A DNA stretch of 64,000 nt from Myxococcus fulvus (GTDB taxonomy: Bacteria; Myxococcota; Myxococcia; Myxococcales; Myxococcaceae). Below the pieces are notes generated by a model that did no database searches, had not been told where the DNA came from, and saw only the letters and a program-made list of their open reading frames with translations. The stretch is taken from positions 868,001 to 932,000 of the forward strand of contig NZ_FOIB01000001.1 of the NCBI RefSeq assembly GCF_900111765.1, written 5' to 3'. The translations under genes were made by a program, and so were the position numbers. Positions 33,537 through 42,346 of the stretch are shown piece after piece (within the stretch, counting starts at the first letter, position 1; each line of letters opens with the position of its first letter).

Positions 33537-34190
33537 CTACCGGGCCTGGGTGGGCTGGCCCTTCCAGAGGAAGCGGCCGACGTCCTGGAAGGAGTTGCCC
33601 TTCCACTTGAGGATGCGCTCGGGGCGGGCGGTGGGTTCGCGGGACTGGCGGAAGACGATTTCCGGGAGTCCATCGCCATCGACGTCCTGGAGGGAGCCCA
33701 CGGAGCAGGCGCTGGAGGTGCAGCCGTTGGTCCATTGCTCGGAGGTGAGGCGCTTGCGGTTGGGGACGTCGTAGACGCGCACGTAGGTGGTGGAGTTGCC
33801 GACGTCGTAGTGCTCGACGGCGATGAGGCCCGTGCCGAGCTCATGCAGGCAGGTGGTGATCCGCGCGGCGCAGGGGGTGGCGTCGACGACGGTGGCGTCG
33901 GTCTTGCCGCAGCTCGACAGGGTGAGGCTCTTGATGGACTGGTTCTGGCCGCAGACTTTCGAGCTGGCGCGGATGAGGGCGTCGTTCTTCTCGAGGAACC
34001 AGAGGGAGTCGGGTTGCCGGGAGAGGGTGCAGAGACCCCAGGTGACGCGGCCGCTCCAGTCCTTGTCGCACGAGCGTTCGGGAGCCTTGTCGCGGGCGTC
34101 GTCGAAGTTCGGAATCAGGGACGAGGGACGGGCCGTCTGGGCCTGGGCGAAGGAGGCCATGAGCACGGCGAGGAGCAGCAGGGCGCGCAT
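33537..34190 (-). CDS. secreted protein of unknown function with VCBS-like motif
   Basis: A signal peptide (ending SFAQAQ) precedes about 200 residues with several Cys and one FG-GAP/VCBS-like calcium loop, DVDGDGLPEIVF. I do not recognise the overall family. ATG 34190 gives the signal peptide; the frame runs on to 34346 into a lower-GC intergenic region. It is divergent from the toxin gene at 34371. Confidence 0.7.
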   Translation of the reverse strand: MRALLLLAVLMASFAQAQTARPSSLIPNFDDARDKAPERSCDKDWSGRVTWGLCTLSRQPDSLWFLEKNDALIRASSKVCGQNQSIKSLTLSSCGKTDATVVDATPCAARITTCLHELGTGLIAVEHYDVGNSTTYVRVYDVPNRKRLTSEQWTNGCTSSACSVGSLQDVDGDGLPEIVFRQSREPTARPERILKWKGNSFQDVGRFLWKGQPTQAR

Positions 34191-34296
34191 GCGGACATCC
34201 TGGGCGCGCGCGGGGCGGGAACTCAAGTGCCGGGTGGCACTGTCGCTGGAGTGGAAGTGGAAAGATGTGTGGGGTAACTCATTGATTTGGTGACCA

Positions 34297-34325
34297 TTGA
34301 GGTTGTCTGTCTGGACTGTTATGTC
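34297..34325 (+). promoter_or_regulatory. candidate promoter of the toxin/immunity operon
   Basis: TTGAGG (34297-34302) and TATGTC (34320-34325) are separated by 17 bases in a locally AT-rich stretch, 45 bases before the toxin ATG. Both hexamers are imperfect matches to the housekeeping consensus. Confidence 0.35.
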
Positions 34326-34370
34326 GCGCCGCACCGCCCGAGGCATTGGCGTCAGGGCTGGGGGGAAGAC

Positions 34371-35684
34371 ATGAAGCTCCAGGGGCTCATCGCACTGTTG
34401 TTGCTTGGTGTCGGGTGTTCATCGTCCCGGGTCGTGAACCTGAGGACCGGGGAGGGTGACTCCATCACCTACACGCCGGTGGAGTCAGCGCCGGTCGAGA
34501 TCGAAGAAGACGCTTTCAAAGAGGTGGTCTCCCGGCTCGTGCTCGACATGAAGTTGGATGTCGCGTTCAGGGAGAGTGAGGAGGAGGACCTCCGGCGCTC
34601 GTTGCTCGCGTCCTCGGGTGGGTTCGTGGATGGGGCGCGGGGGCGCGTGGTCTCTCCGGAGTACGAGCGCATCTGCCAGCGGCAGGACGACCCTGGAAAC
34701 TGCCTGGGGATGTTGGCGGGAGGGCTGGCGCTGGGGCCGATGGAGCGCAGGATGATGGCGCTCTACTTCGCGCTCGACACGGTCTGGGAGGGAGTGGAGG
34801 AGGCGCTCGATGACGTGGTGAACGCGGCTGCCTTGCGAGCGATGGTGACCTCCCTGATTGGAACGGCGCTGGTGATGTTGGTGGCGCCGGAGCCCATCAC
34901 GAAACTCGTCGCGGTGGCGCTGACGGCGTCGTTGATTGCGTACCTGGGGACCGGGCCGGTGTGGAACCTCGGGCAGGGGTTCGTGCGGCTCATGGACGAG
35001 TCGAAGGCGGCGGCGAACTTCGCGGACCTGGAGCGGGCGGGGCACCGCTTCGGCAAGCTCCTGGGGGACAACGGCGCGCGGGTCCTGGTGGTGGTCGCGT
35101 TGTCGGCGCTGGGTGGTAGGGGGGCGATGGCGGCGCAGGGGCCCAGGCTGCCGGGCTTCGCTCACGCGGCTTCTCGGGCCCAGATGGAGGGTGGGTTCCT
35201 CCTCACGGGGGCCCTGGTTGGCGAGGTCCAGGCCATCTCGGTGGCCTCCGCCGGAGTGTTGAACGTGACGCTCGCGCCGACGGCAGTCGCCGCCGTGGCG
35301 ATGGGGCCGGGCGCCTCCGTCCAGGCTGGGGGCGTCATCCAGGGAGACCCGGAGGGCAACGTGCACCATATCTGCACCGACAAGAACGAGATCTCCGAGG
35401 TATCCGGTGGCCCCTGGACGCCGATCTTCCAGGCGTTCTTCGACAGAGCGAACATGAGCCTGAATGACACCGCGAACCTTGTGCGAATCCAGGGCCATAA
35501 GGGCCCGCACCCCGCAGAGTATCATCAGGAGGTGCTCCGCCGGCTCACAGATGCCATGCAGGGATGTCGAGGTCCCGTGAAGTGTCGTGTCGCGCTTGTC
35601 GACGAACTGGCGAAGATTGCGCGTGACCTGACGACCCCGGGGAGTTGGCTCCGGAAGTTGGTGATGAAGAACTCCGAGGGATGA
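34371..35684 (+). CDS. SitA-like lipoprotein toxin with AHH-type nuclease domain (TIGR02269-like)
   Basis: The 437-residue protein begins with a lipoprotein signal (Cys at 16, GVGCSSS) and has a hydrophobic, Ala/Val/Leu-rich central part (about 160-193 and 236-315). It ends in a nuclease-like domain: VHHICTDKN (H332, H333), GGPWTPIFQAFFDRA, MSLNDTANLV and GHKGPHPAEYH (H376, H380, H385). That pattern matches the AHH/HNH-like toxin domain of the myxobacterial lipoprotein family including SitA-type toxins, which are delivered to siblings by TraAB-dependent outer-membrane exchange and kill cells lacking the cognate immunity protein. Target and delivery here are inferred. GGGGGAAGAC precedes ATG 34371. 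The immunity gene starts three bases after the stop. Confidence 0.82.
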   Translation: MKLQGLIALLLLGVGCSSSRVVNLRTGEGDSITYTPVESAPVEIEEDAFKEVVSRLVLDMKLDVAFRESEEEDLRRSLLASSGGFVDGARGRVVSPEYERICQRQDDPGNCLGMLAGGLALGPMERRMMALYFALDTVWEGVEEALDDVVNAAALRAMVTSLIGTALVMLVAPEPITKLVAVALTASLIAYLGTGPVWNLGQGFVRLMDESKAAANFADLERAGHRFGKLLGDNGARVLVVVALSALGGRGAMAAQGPRLPGFAHAASRAQMEGGFLLTGALVGEVQAISVASAGVLNVTLAPTAVAAVAMGPGASVQAGGVIQGDPEGNVHHICTDKNEISEVSGGPWTPIFQAFFDRANMSLNDTANLVRIQGHKGPHPAEYHQEVLRRLTDAMQGCRGPVKCRVALVDELAKIARDLTTPGSWLRKLVMKNSEG

Positions 35685-35687
35685 CAC

Positions 35688-36257
35688 ATGGGGCGCCGCT
35701 TTTTTGATTTGAAGATCGACGTCTATGTGCCCGGGCGTTGGTACCTGTCGGAACCGACGAACTCCGCAGGCGACGAAATCGAAGACATCTGGCAGTTCAT
35801 CCAGGGGAAGCCCGTCGAGCTGACTGAGCGATTGCGCATCCCGCTCTTTCAGGCAGGGGCCGCGCTGGATTTCACAACCGCGGGGGCGGGACAGACGCCG
35901 GTCGTCAGCGAACGGGTCGCGTCACTGTTTCGTGAGATGGCCCCCTCGGATGTTCAGCTCTTTCCAGTGGACGTCGAGGGAGAGGCCCGGCCTTTCTTCT
36001 TGCTCAATGTGGCTCGTGAGATTCGGTGCATCGATGACGCCGCATGTGCGGAGGTCCAGATTCGTACCGCGGACGAGTACACGGAGCGGGTCGGGGAGTA
36101 CCGCTCAGTGTCCAGGTTGCGAATCGACAAGACGAAGGTCGGTGACGCTCGCGTGTTCAGAACTTGGGGATGGCACGCGCCCATCATCGTGGATGAGGAC
36201 ATCAAGGACGCGCTGGAGGCCAATGGCATCTTCGGCGGCAGATTCGACGAGGTCTGA
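35688..36257 (+). CDS. Imm11-family immunity protein (MXAN_0049-like)
   Basis: The 189-residue cytoplasmic protein has the features of the Imm11 (PF07791) family: a conserved middle strand/loop ARPFFLLNVAREIRCID, then YRSVSRLRID and a C-terminal WHAPIIVDEDIKDALEANG, ending near IFGGRFDEV. Members are encoded next to polymorphic toxins in Myxococcus. It begins three bases after the toxin stop with GAGGG upstream, so the pair is tightly coupled. Codons here use A and T at third positions noticeably more than neighbours, suggesting acquisition by transfer. Confidence 0.82.
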   Translation: MGRRFFDLKIDVYVPGRWYLSEPTNSAGDEIEDIWQFIQGKPVELTERLRIPLFQAGAALDFTTAGAGQTPVVSERVASLFREMAPSDVQLFPVDVEGEARPFFLLNVAREIRCIDDAACAEVQIRTADEYTERVGEYRSVSRLRIDKTKVGDARVFRTWGWHAPIIVDEDIKDALEANGIFGGRFDEV

Positions 36258-36277
36258 GCAGACGCCGCGAAGTCTCG

Positions 36278-36703
36278 TCAGTCCCGCAGGTCGCCCCCCA
36301 GCAGCCAGACCAGCAGCGTGATGGCGAAGCCAAGTCCCGAGCAGGCGAGGCCCGCGATGGGCATCCAGCGCAGTCTCGCGAGCTCGGGTGTCTTCTCCAC
36401 GCGGCTCATCATCACGAGGTTCATGATCACCGCGCCCGCCTGCAGGATGAAGCAGAAGGGGAGCACTGACAGCACGCCCAGGACGAAGCCCGTGATGACC
36501 GTCGACTTGCTGGTGCCCTCCTGCCCCGGCACGACGCGCGAGCGCAGGTCCCAGCACGTCGGACACATGGGCCGCGCCTCCGGCCGCACCCGACGCTCAC
36601 ACGTCGGGCAGATGAACGTGCCACAGCGCAGGCACACCCAGCTCGCCGCGGCCTCCGGATGCGCCGCGCAGCTTGCTCCCTCCGGCGGTGCCTCCACGCT
36701 CAT
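36278..36703 (-). CDS. zinc-ribbon plus transmembrane small protein
   Basis: The 141-residue protein has an N-terminal Cys/His cluster (CAAHPEAAASWVCLRCGTFICPTC, given in parts: CxxHP, CLRC, CPTC, CPTC) that resembles a B-box-like zinc finger. Two membrane helices follow (VITGFVLGVLSVLPFCFIL and GLACSGLGFAITLLVWLL), in a DUF4190-like arrangement. Its start overlaps the stop of the upstream membrane gene by four bases (ATGA). Unknown function. Confidence 0.75.
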   Translation of the reverse strand: MSVEAPPEGASCAAHPEAAASWVCLRCGTFICPTCERRVRPEARPMCPTCWDLRSRVVPGQEGTSKSTVITGFVLGVLSVLPFCFILQAGAVIMNLVMMSRVEKTPELARLRWMPIAGLACSGLGFAITLLVWLLGGDLRD

Positions 36704-37248
36704 GCCGAGCGCACCTCACGCGCCGGCATCGCCCGCGAGGCCTGTCCCGCCTGGAGATGCCTCAGGATGGCGGACGCCGCCTCGTCGCTGGGAAGTCGCA
36801 AGGTCACTTCCCGCGCGTCGATGCGCAACACCTGCGGCACCTTCCCCTGCACCACCGCGGAGTACGCCACCACCGGGATGAGCACCGCCACCAGGACCCC
36901 CACCATCAGGTAGCTCCCGGTCTGCGTGTTCCCGGCGAACGCGAAGATGGCGCCGCACAACACGGCGATGGTCCCCAGGAACGACAACCCGAAGACGAGC
37001 TTCGCGCGCTTCCACTGCGCCCAGCCCTCCTCGCTGAACGGCAACGTCCCCTGCGCCCGCTTCGTCAGCAGCATCGCCACGAGCAGCACGATGAGCGCCG
37101 CGAACGGCACGAAGATGAGCAGCCAGCGCGGATACCACGAGAACTTCACCGGCTGGAACGAGATGCCTTCCGTCTGCCCCGTGATGACGCACACCCGGGG
37201 CAAATCGAATTCACTGAGCTCGTTCTTGGGAATGACGACCTGACGCAT
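36700..37248 (-). CDS. membrane protein of unknown function
   Basis: A 182-residue protein with a short N-terminal domain (MRQVVIPKNEL, including CVITG) and four hydrophobic helices, from WLLIFVPFAALIVLLVAML to VAVLIPVVAYSAVV. The C-terminal 40 residues are soluble. The motif PRVCVITGQ resembles a partial zinc-ribbon found ahead of such membrane segments. It is co-transcribed with the zinc-ribbon protein at 36278 (ATGA overlap). Confidence 0.7.
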   Translation of the reverse strand: MRQVVIPKNELSEFDLPRVCVITGQTEGISFQPVKFSWYPRWLLIFVPFAALIVLLVAMLLTKRAQGTLPFSEEGWAQWKRAKLVFGLSFLGTIAVLCGAIFAFAGNTQTGSYLMVGVLVAVLIPVVAYSAVVQGKVPQVLRIDAREVTLRLPSDEAASAILRHLQAGQASRAMPAREVRSA

Positions 37249-37294
37249 GGCCGTCTTTCTAATCCACCGCTTCCCATGAACACCAGCCAGCCCC

Positions 37295-38737
37295 TCAAGA
37301 GCTGCAGCTCACCACCAGGTGCCGACCCCAGGCAGGCGGCGCCACCGTGTACTCCTCGTACTCGGGGCGCTGGGTGAACGGATCCGCCAGTGCGGACAGC
37401 AACCGGACGACCTCCGAATAGTCCCCCTGCCGCGCCCGCTCGATGGCCGCCTGCGCCATCCAGTTGCGCAGCACATACCGCGGATTCACCCGCTCCATCC
37501 GCCCCCGGCGCTCCTCGTCCACGCTCCCCTCCGCCACCAGCCGCGCCCGGTAGCGCTCCGCCCAGCCATCGAACGGCACGCGGTCCGCGAACATCGCCCC
37601 CGCCTCCTCCACCCGCCCGAGCGCCCGGAAGAAGCGCGTGTAGTCCACCGCCGCCTCGGCCATCACCGAGAACAAATCCCCCACGAGCCCCCGGTCCTCC
37701 TCGCGCGCCTCCTGGAGCCCCAGCTTCTGGCGCATCGAGGACAGGAACTGCCCGCTGAACGTCGGCTCGAACGTGGCCAGCGCCGCGCGGGCCTCGTCCT
37801 CGGTCATCAGCGTCAGCAGCGCCTCGCCCAGACACGCCAGGTTCCACATCGCGATGCGCGGCTGCTGGTCGAACGCATACCGGCCCCGGTGGTCCGAGTG
37901 GTTGCAGATGAACCCCGGCTCGAAGTCATCCAAAAACCCAAACGGCCCATAGTCCAGCGTGAGCCCCAGGATGGACATGTTGTCCGTGTTCATCACCCCG
38001 TGCGCGAAGCCCACCGCCTGCCATCGCGCCACCAGCCGCGCCGTGCGCTCCACCACCTCCGCGTAGAACCGCGCATACCGCCCCTCCACCCCGGACAGGT
38101 GCGGGAAGTGCCCGTCGATGACGTGGTCCGCCAGCCGGGCCACCTGCTCGGGCTGCTCGGTGTAGTGGAAGTACTCGAACGTCCCGAAGCGCACGTGCGA
38201 GGGCGCCATGCGCACAATCATCGCGCCGGTCTCCACCTCCTCGCGGTACACCGGCTCATCCCCGCCAATCAGACACAGGGTCCGCGTCGTGGGGATGCCC
38301 AACCCGTGCATCGCCTCACCGCACAGGTACTCGCGGATGGACGAGCGCAGCACCGCGCGCCCATCTCCGCCGCGTGAGAACGGCGTGGGGCCGCCACCCT
38401 TCAGGTGCAAATCCCACTTCACCCCATCCGCCGTGCGCACCTCGCCCAGCAGCAGCGCGCGCCCGTCCCCCAGCCGAGGCACGTACACGCCGAATTGATG
38501 CCCGGCGTACACCATGGCGAAGGGCTCCATGCCGGGCAGCGGCTTGCCTCCGCCGAAGGCCTCGACGAACTCCGGCCGCCGCGCCTCCTCCGGCTCCAAC
38601 CCCAAGAGCCGCATCGCCGAGGGGTTCACGCTCAACATCCGGGCGTTCGGGAAGGCGCGGGGCGCCACCCTCGCTCCAAATCCAGACGGCAGGCGGGCGT
38701 AGGTGTTGTCGAAGACGAGTTGTTCGAGCGTGGGCAT
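37295..38737 (-). CDS. selO: SelO family protein adenylyltransferase (UPF0061/YdiU)
   Basis: The 480-residue protein matches SelO over its full length. It has FAMVYAGHQFGVYVPRLGDGRA, here split as YAGHQFG and LGDGRA, the Lys in HLKGGGPTPFSRGGDGR, MNTDN (metal binding) and DYGPFGFLDDF. The C terminus ends VVSCSS, the conserved tail whose Cys is selenocysteine in some eukaryotes. This pseudokinase-fold enzyme transfers AMP from ATP to Ser, Thr or Tyr of proteins and is linked to redox stress. ATG 38737 gives MPTLEQLVFDNTY, the usual start. Transcribed alone. Confidence 0.95.
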   Translation of the reverse strand: MPTLEQLVFDNTYARLPSGFGARVAPRAFPNARMLSVNPSAMRLLGLEPEEARRPEFVEAFGGGKPLPGMEPFAMVYAGHQFGVYVPRLGDGRALLLGEVRTADGVKWDLHLKGGGPTPFSRGGDGRAVLRSSIREYLCGEAMHGLGIPTTRTLCLIGGDEPVYREEVETGAMIVRMAPSHVRFGTFEYFHYTEQPEQVARLADHVIDGHFPHLSGVEGRYARFYAEVVERTARLVARWQAVGFAHGVMNTDNMSILGLTLDYGPFGFLDDFEPGFICNHSDHRGRYAFDQQPRIAMWNLACLGEALLTLMTEDEARAALATFEPTFSGQFLSSMRQKLGLQEAREEDRGLVGDLFSVMAEAAVDYTRFFRALGRVEEAGAMFADRVPFDGWAERYRARLVAEGSVDEERRGRMERVNPRYVLRNWMAQAAIERARQGDYSEVVRLLSALADPFTQRPEYEEYTVAPPAWGRHLVVSCSS

Positions 38738-38799
38738 GGCGGGACACAACACACGGGGACGCGGCCATCCTCCAGCCGCGTCCCGAGAAGACCAAAGAC

Positions 38800-39417
38800 T
38801 CAGGGAACCTTCATGCCTCGCTGCACGGCGGGGCGGCTGCCCACGCGCGCGAGCCACTGCGGCACGCGCGTCAGGCCCGCGAACAGCTCCGGGAAGTAGC
38901 TCTGCATGCCCGCCACCCACGGATACAGCGAGATGTCCGCGATGGAGTACGCCCCCGCGACGTAGTCACTCTTGCCGAGCTGCCCGTCGAGCACCTTGAG
39001 CAGTCGCTTCGACTCCTGCGTGTACCGGTCGATGGCGTAGGGAATCTTCGAGGAGTGGAAGCGCGCGAAGTGGTTGAGCTGCCCGAACATGGGGCCCACG
39101 CCGCCCATCTGGAACATCAGCCACTGTGTCACCTGCGCCTTGCCGCGCAGGTCCGAGGGCATCAGCTTCCCCGTCTTCTCCGCCAGGTACAGCAGGATGG
39201 CGCCCGACTCGAAGACGGTGATGGGCTGACCACCCGGCCCCTGCGCGTCGACGATGGCCGGAATCTTGTTGTTGGGATTGACGGCCAGGAACTCGGGCTT
39301 GAACTGCTCGCCCTTGGAGATGTCCACCGACTTCGTGGTGTAGGCCAGCCCCAGCTCCTCCAGGGCGATGGAGACCTTGCGCCCGTTGGGCGTGGCGAAC
39401 GTGTACAGGTCGATCAT
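38800..39417 (-). CDS. glutathione S-transferase family protein (YghU/YfcG-like)
   Basis: The 205-residue protein has a thioredoxin-fold N-terminal domain (IDLYTFATPNGRKVSIALEE, with the Thr-Pro-Asn-Gly loop, NNKIPAIVD and FESGAILLYL) and a helical C-terminal domain. TPNG in place of a Cys or Tyr, plus FQMGGVGPMFGQ, places it near the Nu-class disulfide-bond reductases YghU/YfcG. Start ATG overlaps the end of the SDR gene by four bases (ATGA), so they are one operon. Confidence 0.9.
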   Translation of the reverse strand: MIDLYTFATPNGRKVSIALEELGLAYTTKSVDISKGEQFKPEFLAVNPNNKIPAIVDAQGPGGQPITVFESGAILLYLAEKTGKLMPSDLRGKAQVTQWLMFQMGGVGPMFGQLNHFARFHSSKIPYAIDRYTQESKRLLKVLDGQLGKSDYVAGAYSIADISLYPWVAGMQSYFPELFAGLTRVPQWLARVGSRPAVQRGMKVP

Positions 39418-40277
39418 GGTGTGCTGACTCCCGTGAGCCGCGCGCTTTCGCGCCAGAGTTGCTCTGCGAGGGCGTCGTCCCGCGCGGCCGCGGACGGCTT
39501 CCTCTTCTTGCGTCGGACGAAGTACTTCCCGGAGACCTTCTCCACGTCGGGCGAGGTGGCCAGGTAGATGGACGTCCTGGCGCCCCCGGCCGGTGACAGG
39601 AAGAACGGCCCGCCCAGCTTCACGATCCACTTGAAGAAGCCCAGCGTGTTGTGCCCGAAGCCCGAGCGCACCACGCCCGGGTGCACCGCGTTCGTCGTCA
39701 CGGCCGTGCCCTCCAGCCGCTTCGCCAAGGCGTGCGTGAACAGGACGTTGGCCAGCTTCGACGTGGCGTAGACGCGGAAGCCGTCATAGCGGCGCTCGCT
39801 CTGCAGGTCGTCGAAGTCCAGCTTGCCGATGTAGTGCACGTCCGACGACAGGTTGATGACCCGCGCGGCGCCGCTGGCCTTGAGCGTGTCCAACAGGAGG
39901 TTCGTGAGCAGGAAGGGCGCCAGATGATTCGTGGCGAACGTCGCCTCCAGCCCATCCACCGTGACCTGCCGCCGGTCGATGATGAGCCCCGCGTTGTTCA
40001 CCAGCACATCCAGCCGCGAGTAGCGCGAGAGGAACACCTTCGCCAGCGCGCGCACGGCGGACATCGAGCTCAGGTCCGCGAGGATGAAGTCGACCCGGGC
40101 GCCCGGCGCCTCCGCCTTGACGGCGTCCACGGCGGCCTGGGTGCGGGCCGCGTCACGGCCCACGAGCACCACGGTGGCGCCCAACCGGGCCAGGGCCTTC
40201 GAGGTCTCCAGTCCGATGCCGCCGGTGGCCCCGGTGATGAGGCACACCTTCCCGTCCATCCGTGTCTCGGCGCTCAT
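39414..40277 (-). CDS. retinol-dehydrogenase-like SDR
   Basis: The 287-residue protein has the SDR marks TGATGGIGLET, NNAG, INLSSDVHY and YATSKLAN (YxxxK), and an Arg after the second strand (VGRDAAR) favouring NADP(H). It belongs to the extended retinol dehydrogenase/WW-domain oxidoreductase-like branch. Substrate unknown. It is first in an operon with the GST, suggesting oxidative or carbonyl-compound detoxification. Confidence 0.9.
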   Translation of the reverse strand: MSAETRMDGKVCLITGATGGIGLETSKALARLGATVVLVGRDAARTQAAVDAVKAEAPGARVDFILADLSSMSAVRALAKVFLSRYSRLDVLVNNAGLIIDRRQVTVDGLEATFATNHLAPFLLTNLLLDTLKASGAARVINLSSDVHYIGKLDFDDLQSERRYDGFRVYATSKLANVLFTHALAKRLEGTAVTTNAVHPGVVRSGFGHNTLGFFKWIVKLGGPFFLSPAGGARTSIYLATSPDVEKVSGKYFVRRKKRKPSAAARDDALAEQLWRESARLTGVSTP

Positions 40278-40320
40278 GTGACGTCCCCAGGATTTCGAGG
40301 ACGCCTTCTATATGCCGACG

Positions 40321-40353
40321 CGGGCCCGGACGCTCGTGGAAGCGCCGGGCCCG
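40321..40353 (-). terminator. hairpin terminator after dps
   Basis: CGGGCCCGG (40321-40329) pairs with CCGGGCCCG (40345-40353) over a loop that carries its own CGCT/AGCG pairs after one bulged A. It lies about 30 bases past the dps stop on the minus strand. Confidence 0.6.
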
Positions 40354-40380
40354 TGTGGAAGGGAGGTCCTCGTGGAGACC

Positions 40381-40935
40381 TCAGGCGTTGGTGGGGCGCG
40401 AGGGCTCGGTGCCGGCGTCCCGGCCCCCCTTGCCAGGGCGCATGCCCGGGCGCGCGGCGCCGTTCAGGTGGCTCTCCAGGAACCACATGTCCAGCTCCAC
40501 GTCCCCGAGCACCTGGGTGAGCAGGTCCACGGTGATGGGCTCCTCCAACTCGTCGCAGCGCTGGATGCCGCCGCGGATGGAGGCCGCGTAGCGGGCGAAG
40601 CGGTCGACGAGGGCCTTCAGGTGGTCCTCGCTCTCCACCGCCTTGAGGTCGTACTCGGGCAGCTCGCTGTTCTTGGCGGCCAGGCGGATGGTGCCCTCGG
40701 CGTAGCCGCCCAGGGTGCCGGCGCGCTCGGCGAACTCGTCGGCCTGCTTGCGCGCGTGCTTGGCCAGGTCGTCGAACAGCAGGTGGCGGCTGTAGAAGTG
40801 CGTGCCCCGGATGTTCCAGTGCGCTTGCTTGATCTGCCAGTGCAGGTCGATGGAGTCGGCCAGCAACGTGTTGAGCAGGTCGATGATCTCCTCACGCTTC
40901 TCACTGGCGACATTCACATGGCTGGGAAAGTTCAT
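40381..40935 (-). CDS. dps: Dps family DNA-binding ferritin-like protein
   Basis: The 184-residue protein matches Dps: helix A/B region SIDLHWQIKQAHWNIRG, HLLFDDLAKH and ADEFAERAGTLGG, giving the ferroxidase ligands H39, H51, D66 and E70 by family alignment. Dps forms a 12-subunit shell that stores iron and uses hydrogen peroxide, protecting DNA. The last about 20 residues are Gly/Pro/Arg-rich, possibly for DNA contact. The frame stays open to 41262, but homologues begin near ATG 40935. Divergent from the TonB-like gene. Confidence 0.93.
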   Translation of the reverse strand: MNFPSHVNVASEKREEIIDLLNTLLADSIDLHWQIKQAHWNIRGTHFYSRHLLFDDLAKHARKQADEFAERAGTLGGYAEGTIRLAAKNSELPEYDLKAVESEDHLKALVDRFARYAASIRGGIQRCDELEEPITVDLLTQVLGDVELDMWFLESHLNGAARPGMRPGKGGRDAGTEPSRPTNA

Positions 40936-41246
40936 GGTGTGGCGCTCCCTCCAGAAAGCTTTCCGAAGAGTGGGGATGACCTCCCACATGCGCCATGGCG
41001 GTCCATCACGCCCGCAGAGCGGCCAGCCGACCGGGCGGTCCTCCTGACGACACGTGGCGGCCAGCTCCGTCGTGAGCAGCGCGAGGCGCGCCTGGGTTTC
41101 CTGGAAGACGGGCCTGCTCGCGGGGGTCTCGGCGGCGCGGCTCCAGGCCCCCTTCGCCGCGGGAGGGACCAGGTAGGGGCTCGGGGCCGGACATTTCGAG
41201 CGGCGAAGTGCTTCTTCTCGGGAGGCACTGGAGGCAGACTTCAGGT
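40936..41246. other. intergenic region between dps and TonB-like gene
   Basis: This 311-base divergent spacer has no gene I can support. An open frame continuing dps upstream encodes Pro/Arg-rich sequence with no family likeness. Both promoters must lie here, but no clear -35/-10 pair or OxyR-like site was recognised. Confidence 0.5.
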
Positions 41247-42341
41247 GTGTCCCGGCGCTCATCGTGGTCCATCGCGGTCGTCCTGTCGCTGCTCCTGCAC
41301 GCGGCGCTCTTCGTGGCGCTGTCGCGGATGAGCGGACCCGTGCCCGCGCGGCGGACGACGACGGTGACGGAGATGGACATCGTCTACGTGCCGCTCAAGC
41401 CGCCGCAGGTAGCCCCGCCCGCTCCGGCGCCGAGCCCCACCGCGCCGCAACCGCCGAAGCCCTCGCGCAAGACGGAGCGTCCGCCGTCGGACATCGCGAA
41501 GGCGCCCGCCACGCCGCCGCCCTCGCCGTCGACGGAGCCCTCGCAGGTCGCGCAGGCTCCCGGTGGCGGGAAGAAGGAGGACGCGCCCGGTTCCGAGGAG
41601 CTGCCCGCGGATGCTCCTCGCGCGAGCGGGCCTGCGATTTCACTGATGCCCAAGGGCTGGGTGGGCGGAATGCCGGTGGGACCGTCGCAGTCCGGGCGGA
41701 CGCTGCGCAACAACGGCGACGCCGGGCCGGACCCGAGCGTGATTGCGCGTGAGCAGGCCGAGGAGGCCCAGGCGCGCGTGGATGGCTGGGCGGCGGACGC
41801 GGCGGCCTCGGCGCGGGCCGAGAGTGGCGCGGTGAATCCGTACTTCACGAACCTCCAGGACCGGTTCGCCAAGAAGCTGGTGAACCCGCCGTCGCCGGAC
41901 CTGAAGGTGCTGGCCTCGCGGATGAAGCGCGAGCAGGTGGACGCGGTGAAGCGCTTCGGTGAGACGGGCTCGCCCTACGTGGCGACGAAGCGCGACCGCC
42001 GTCTCGAGGAGCGCAACCGCATGCAGGCGGCCGTGGAGGCGGGGCGCGCGGCGAACATGTTCATGGTGGATGTCACCGAGCCCATCCTCGCGCTCGCCGC
42101 GGTGGTGGAGGTGCGGCAGACGCGCGACGGCGGGCTGGTGGACCTCCGGGTGCTGGAGGGCTCCGGCGACCCGAAGTTCGACGCGTGGGCCGTCGCGCAC
42201 CTGAAAGAGGCGCTGGCCAGCGCGGACGCGCCGCCGGAGTCGGGCCATGGGCTCCGCTCGGATGGGCTGCGCAGCCGCTGGCGCCTGGAGGAGTACGTGG
42301 GCAACCCGCGCGTGAAGGTCATCCTCATCGGCGTGTACTGA
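41247..42341 (+). CDS. TonB-like energy transducer
   Basis: The 364-residue protein has the TonB plan: a single N-terminal membrane anchor (WSIAVVLSLLLHAALFVAL), including the Ser/His typical of TonB contact with ExbB/ExbD, a Pro-rich linker at about 55-115, and a C-terminal domain (VEVRQTRDGGLVDLRVLEGSGDPKFDAWAV, in parts) with the TonB_C strand pattern. A Glu/Ala/Arg helical part lies between. GTG 41247 has GGAGG 10 bases upstream; a further GTG at 41208 exists. No exbBD genes are adjacent. Confidence 0.8.
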   Translation: MSRRSSWSIAVVLSLLLHAALFVALSRMSGPVPARRTTTVTEMDIVYVPLKPPQVAPPAPAPSPTAPQPPKPSRKTERPPSDIAKAPATPPPSPSTEPSQVAQAPGGGKKEDAPGSEELPADAPRASGPAISLMPKGWVGGMPVGPSQSGRTLRNNGDAGPDPSVIAREQAEEAQARVDGWAADAAASARAESGAVNPYFTNLQDRFAKKLVNPPSPDLKVLASRMKREQVDAVKRFGETGSPYVATKRDRRLEERNRMQAAVEAGRAANMFMVDVTEPILALAAVVEVRQTRDGGLVDLRVLEGSGDPKFDAWAVAHLKEALASADAPPESGHGLRSDGLRSRWRLEEYVGNPRVKVILIGVY

Positions 42342-42346
42342 CGGGC

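Noticed and set aside
40936..41262. In-frame upstream extension of dps
   Set aside because: Composition is Pro/Arg-rich with no homology to Dps; Dps proteins start near ATG 40935.
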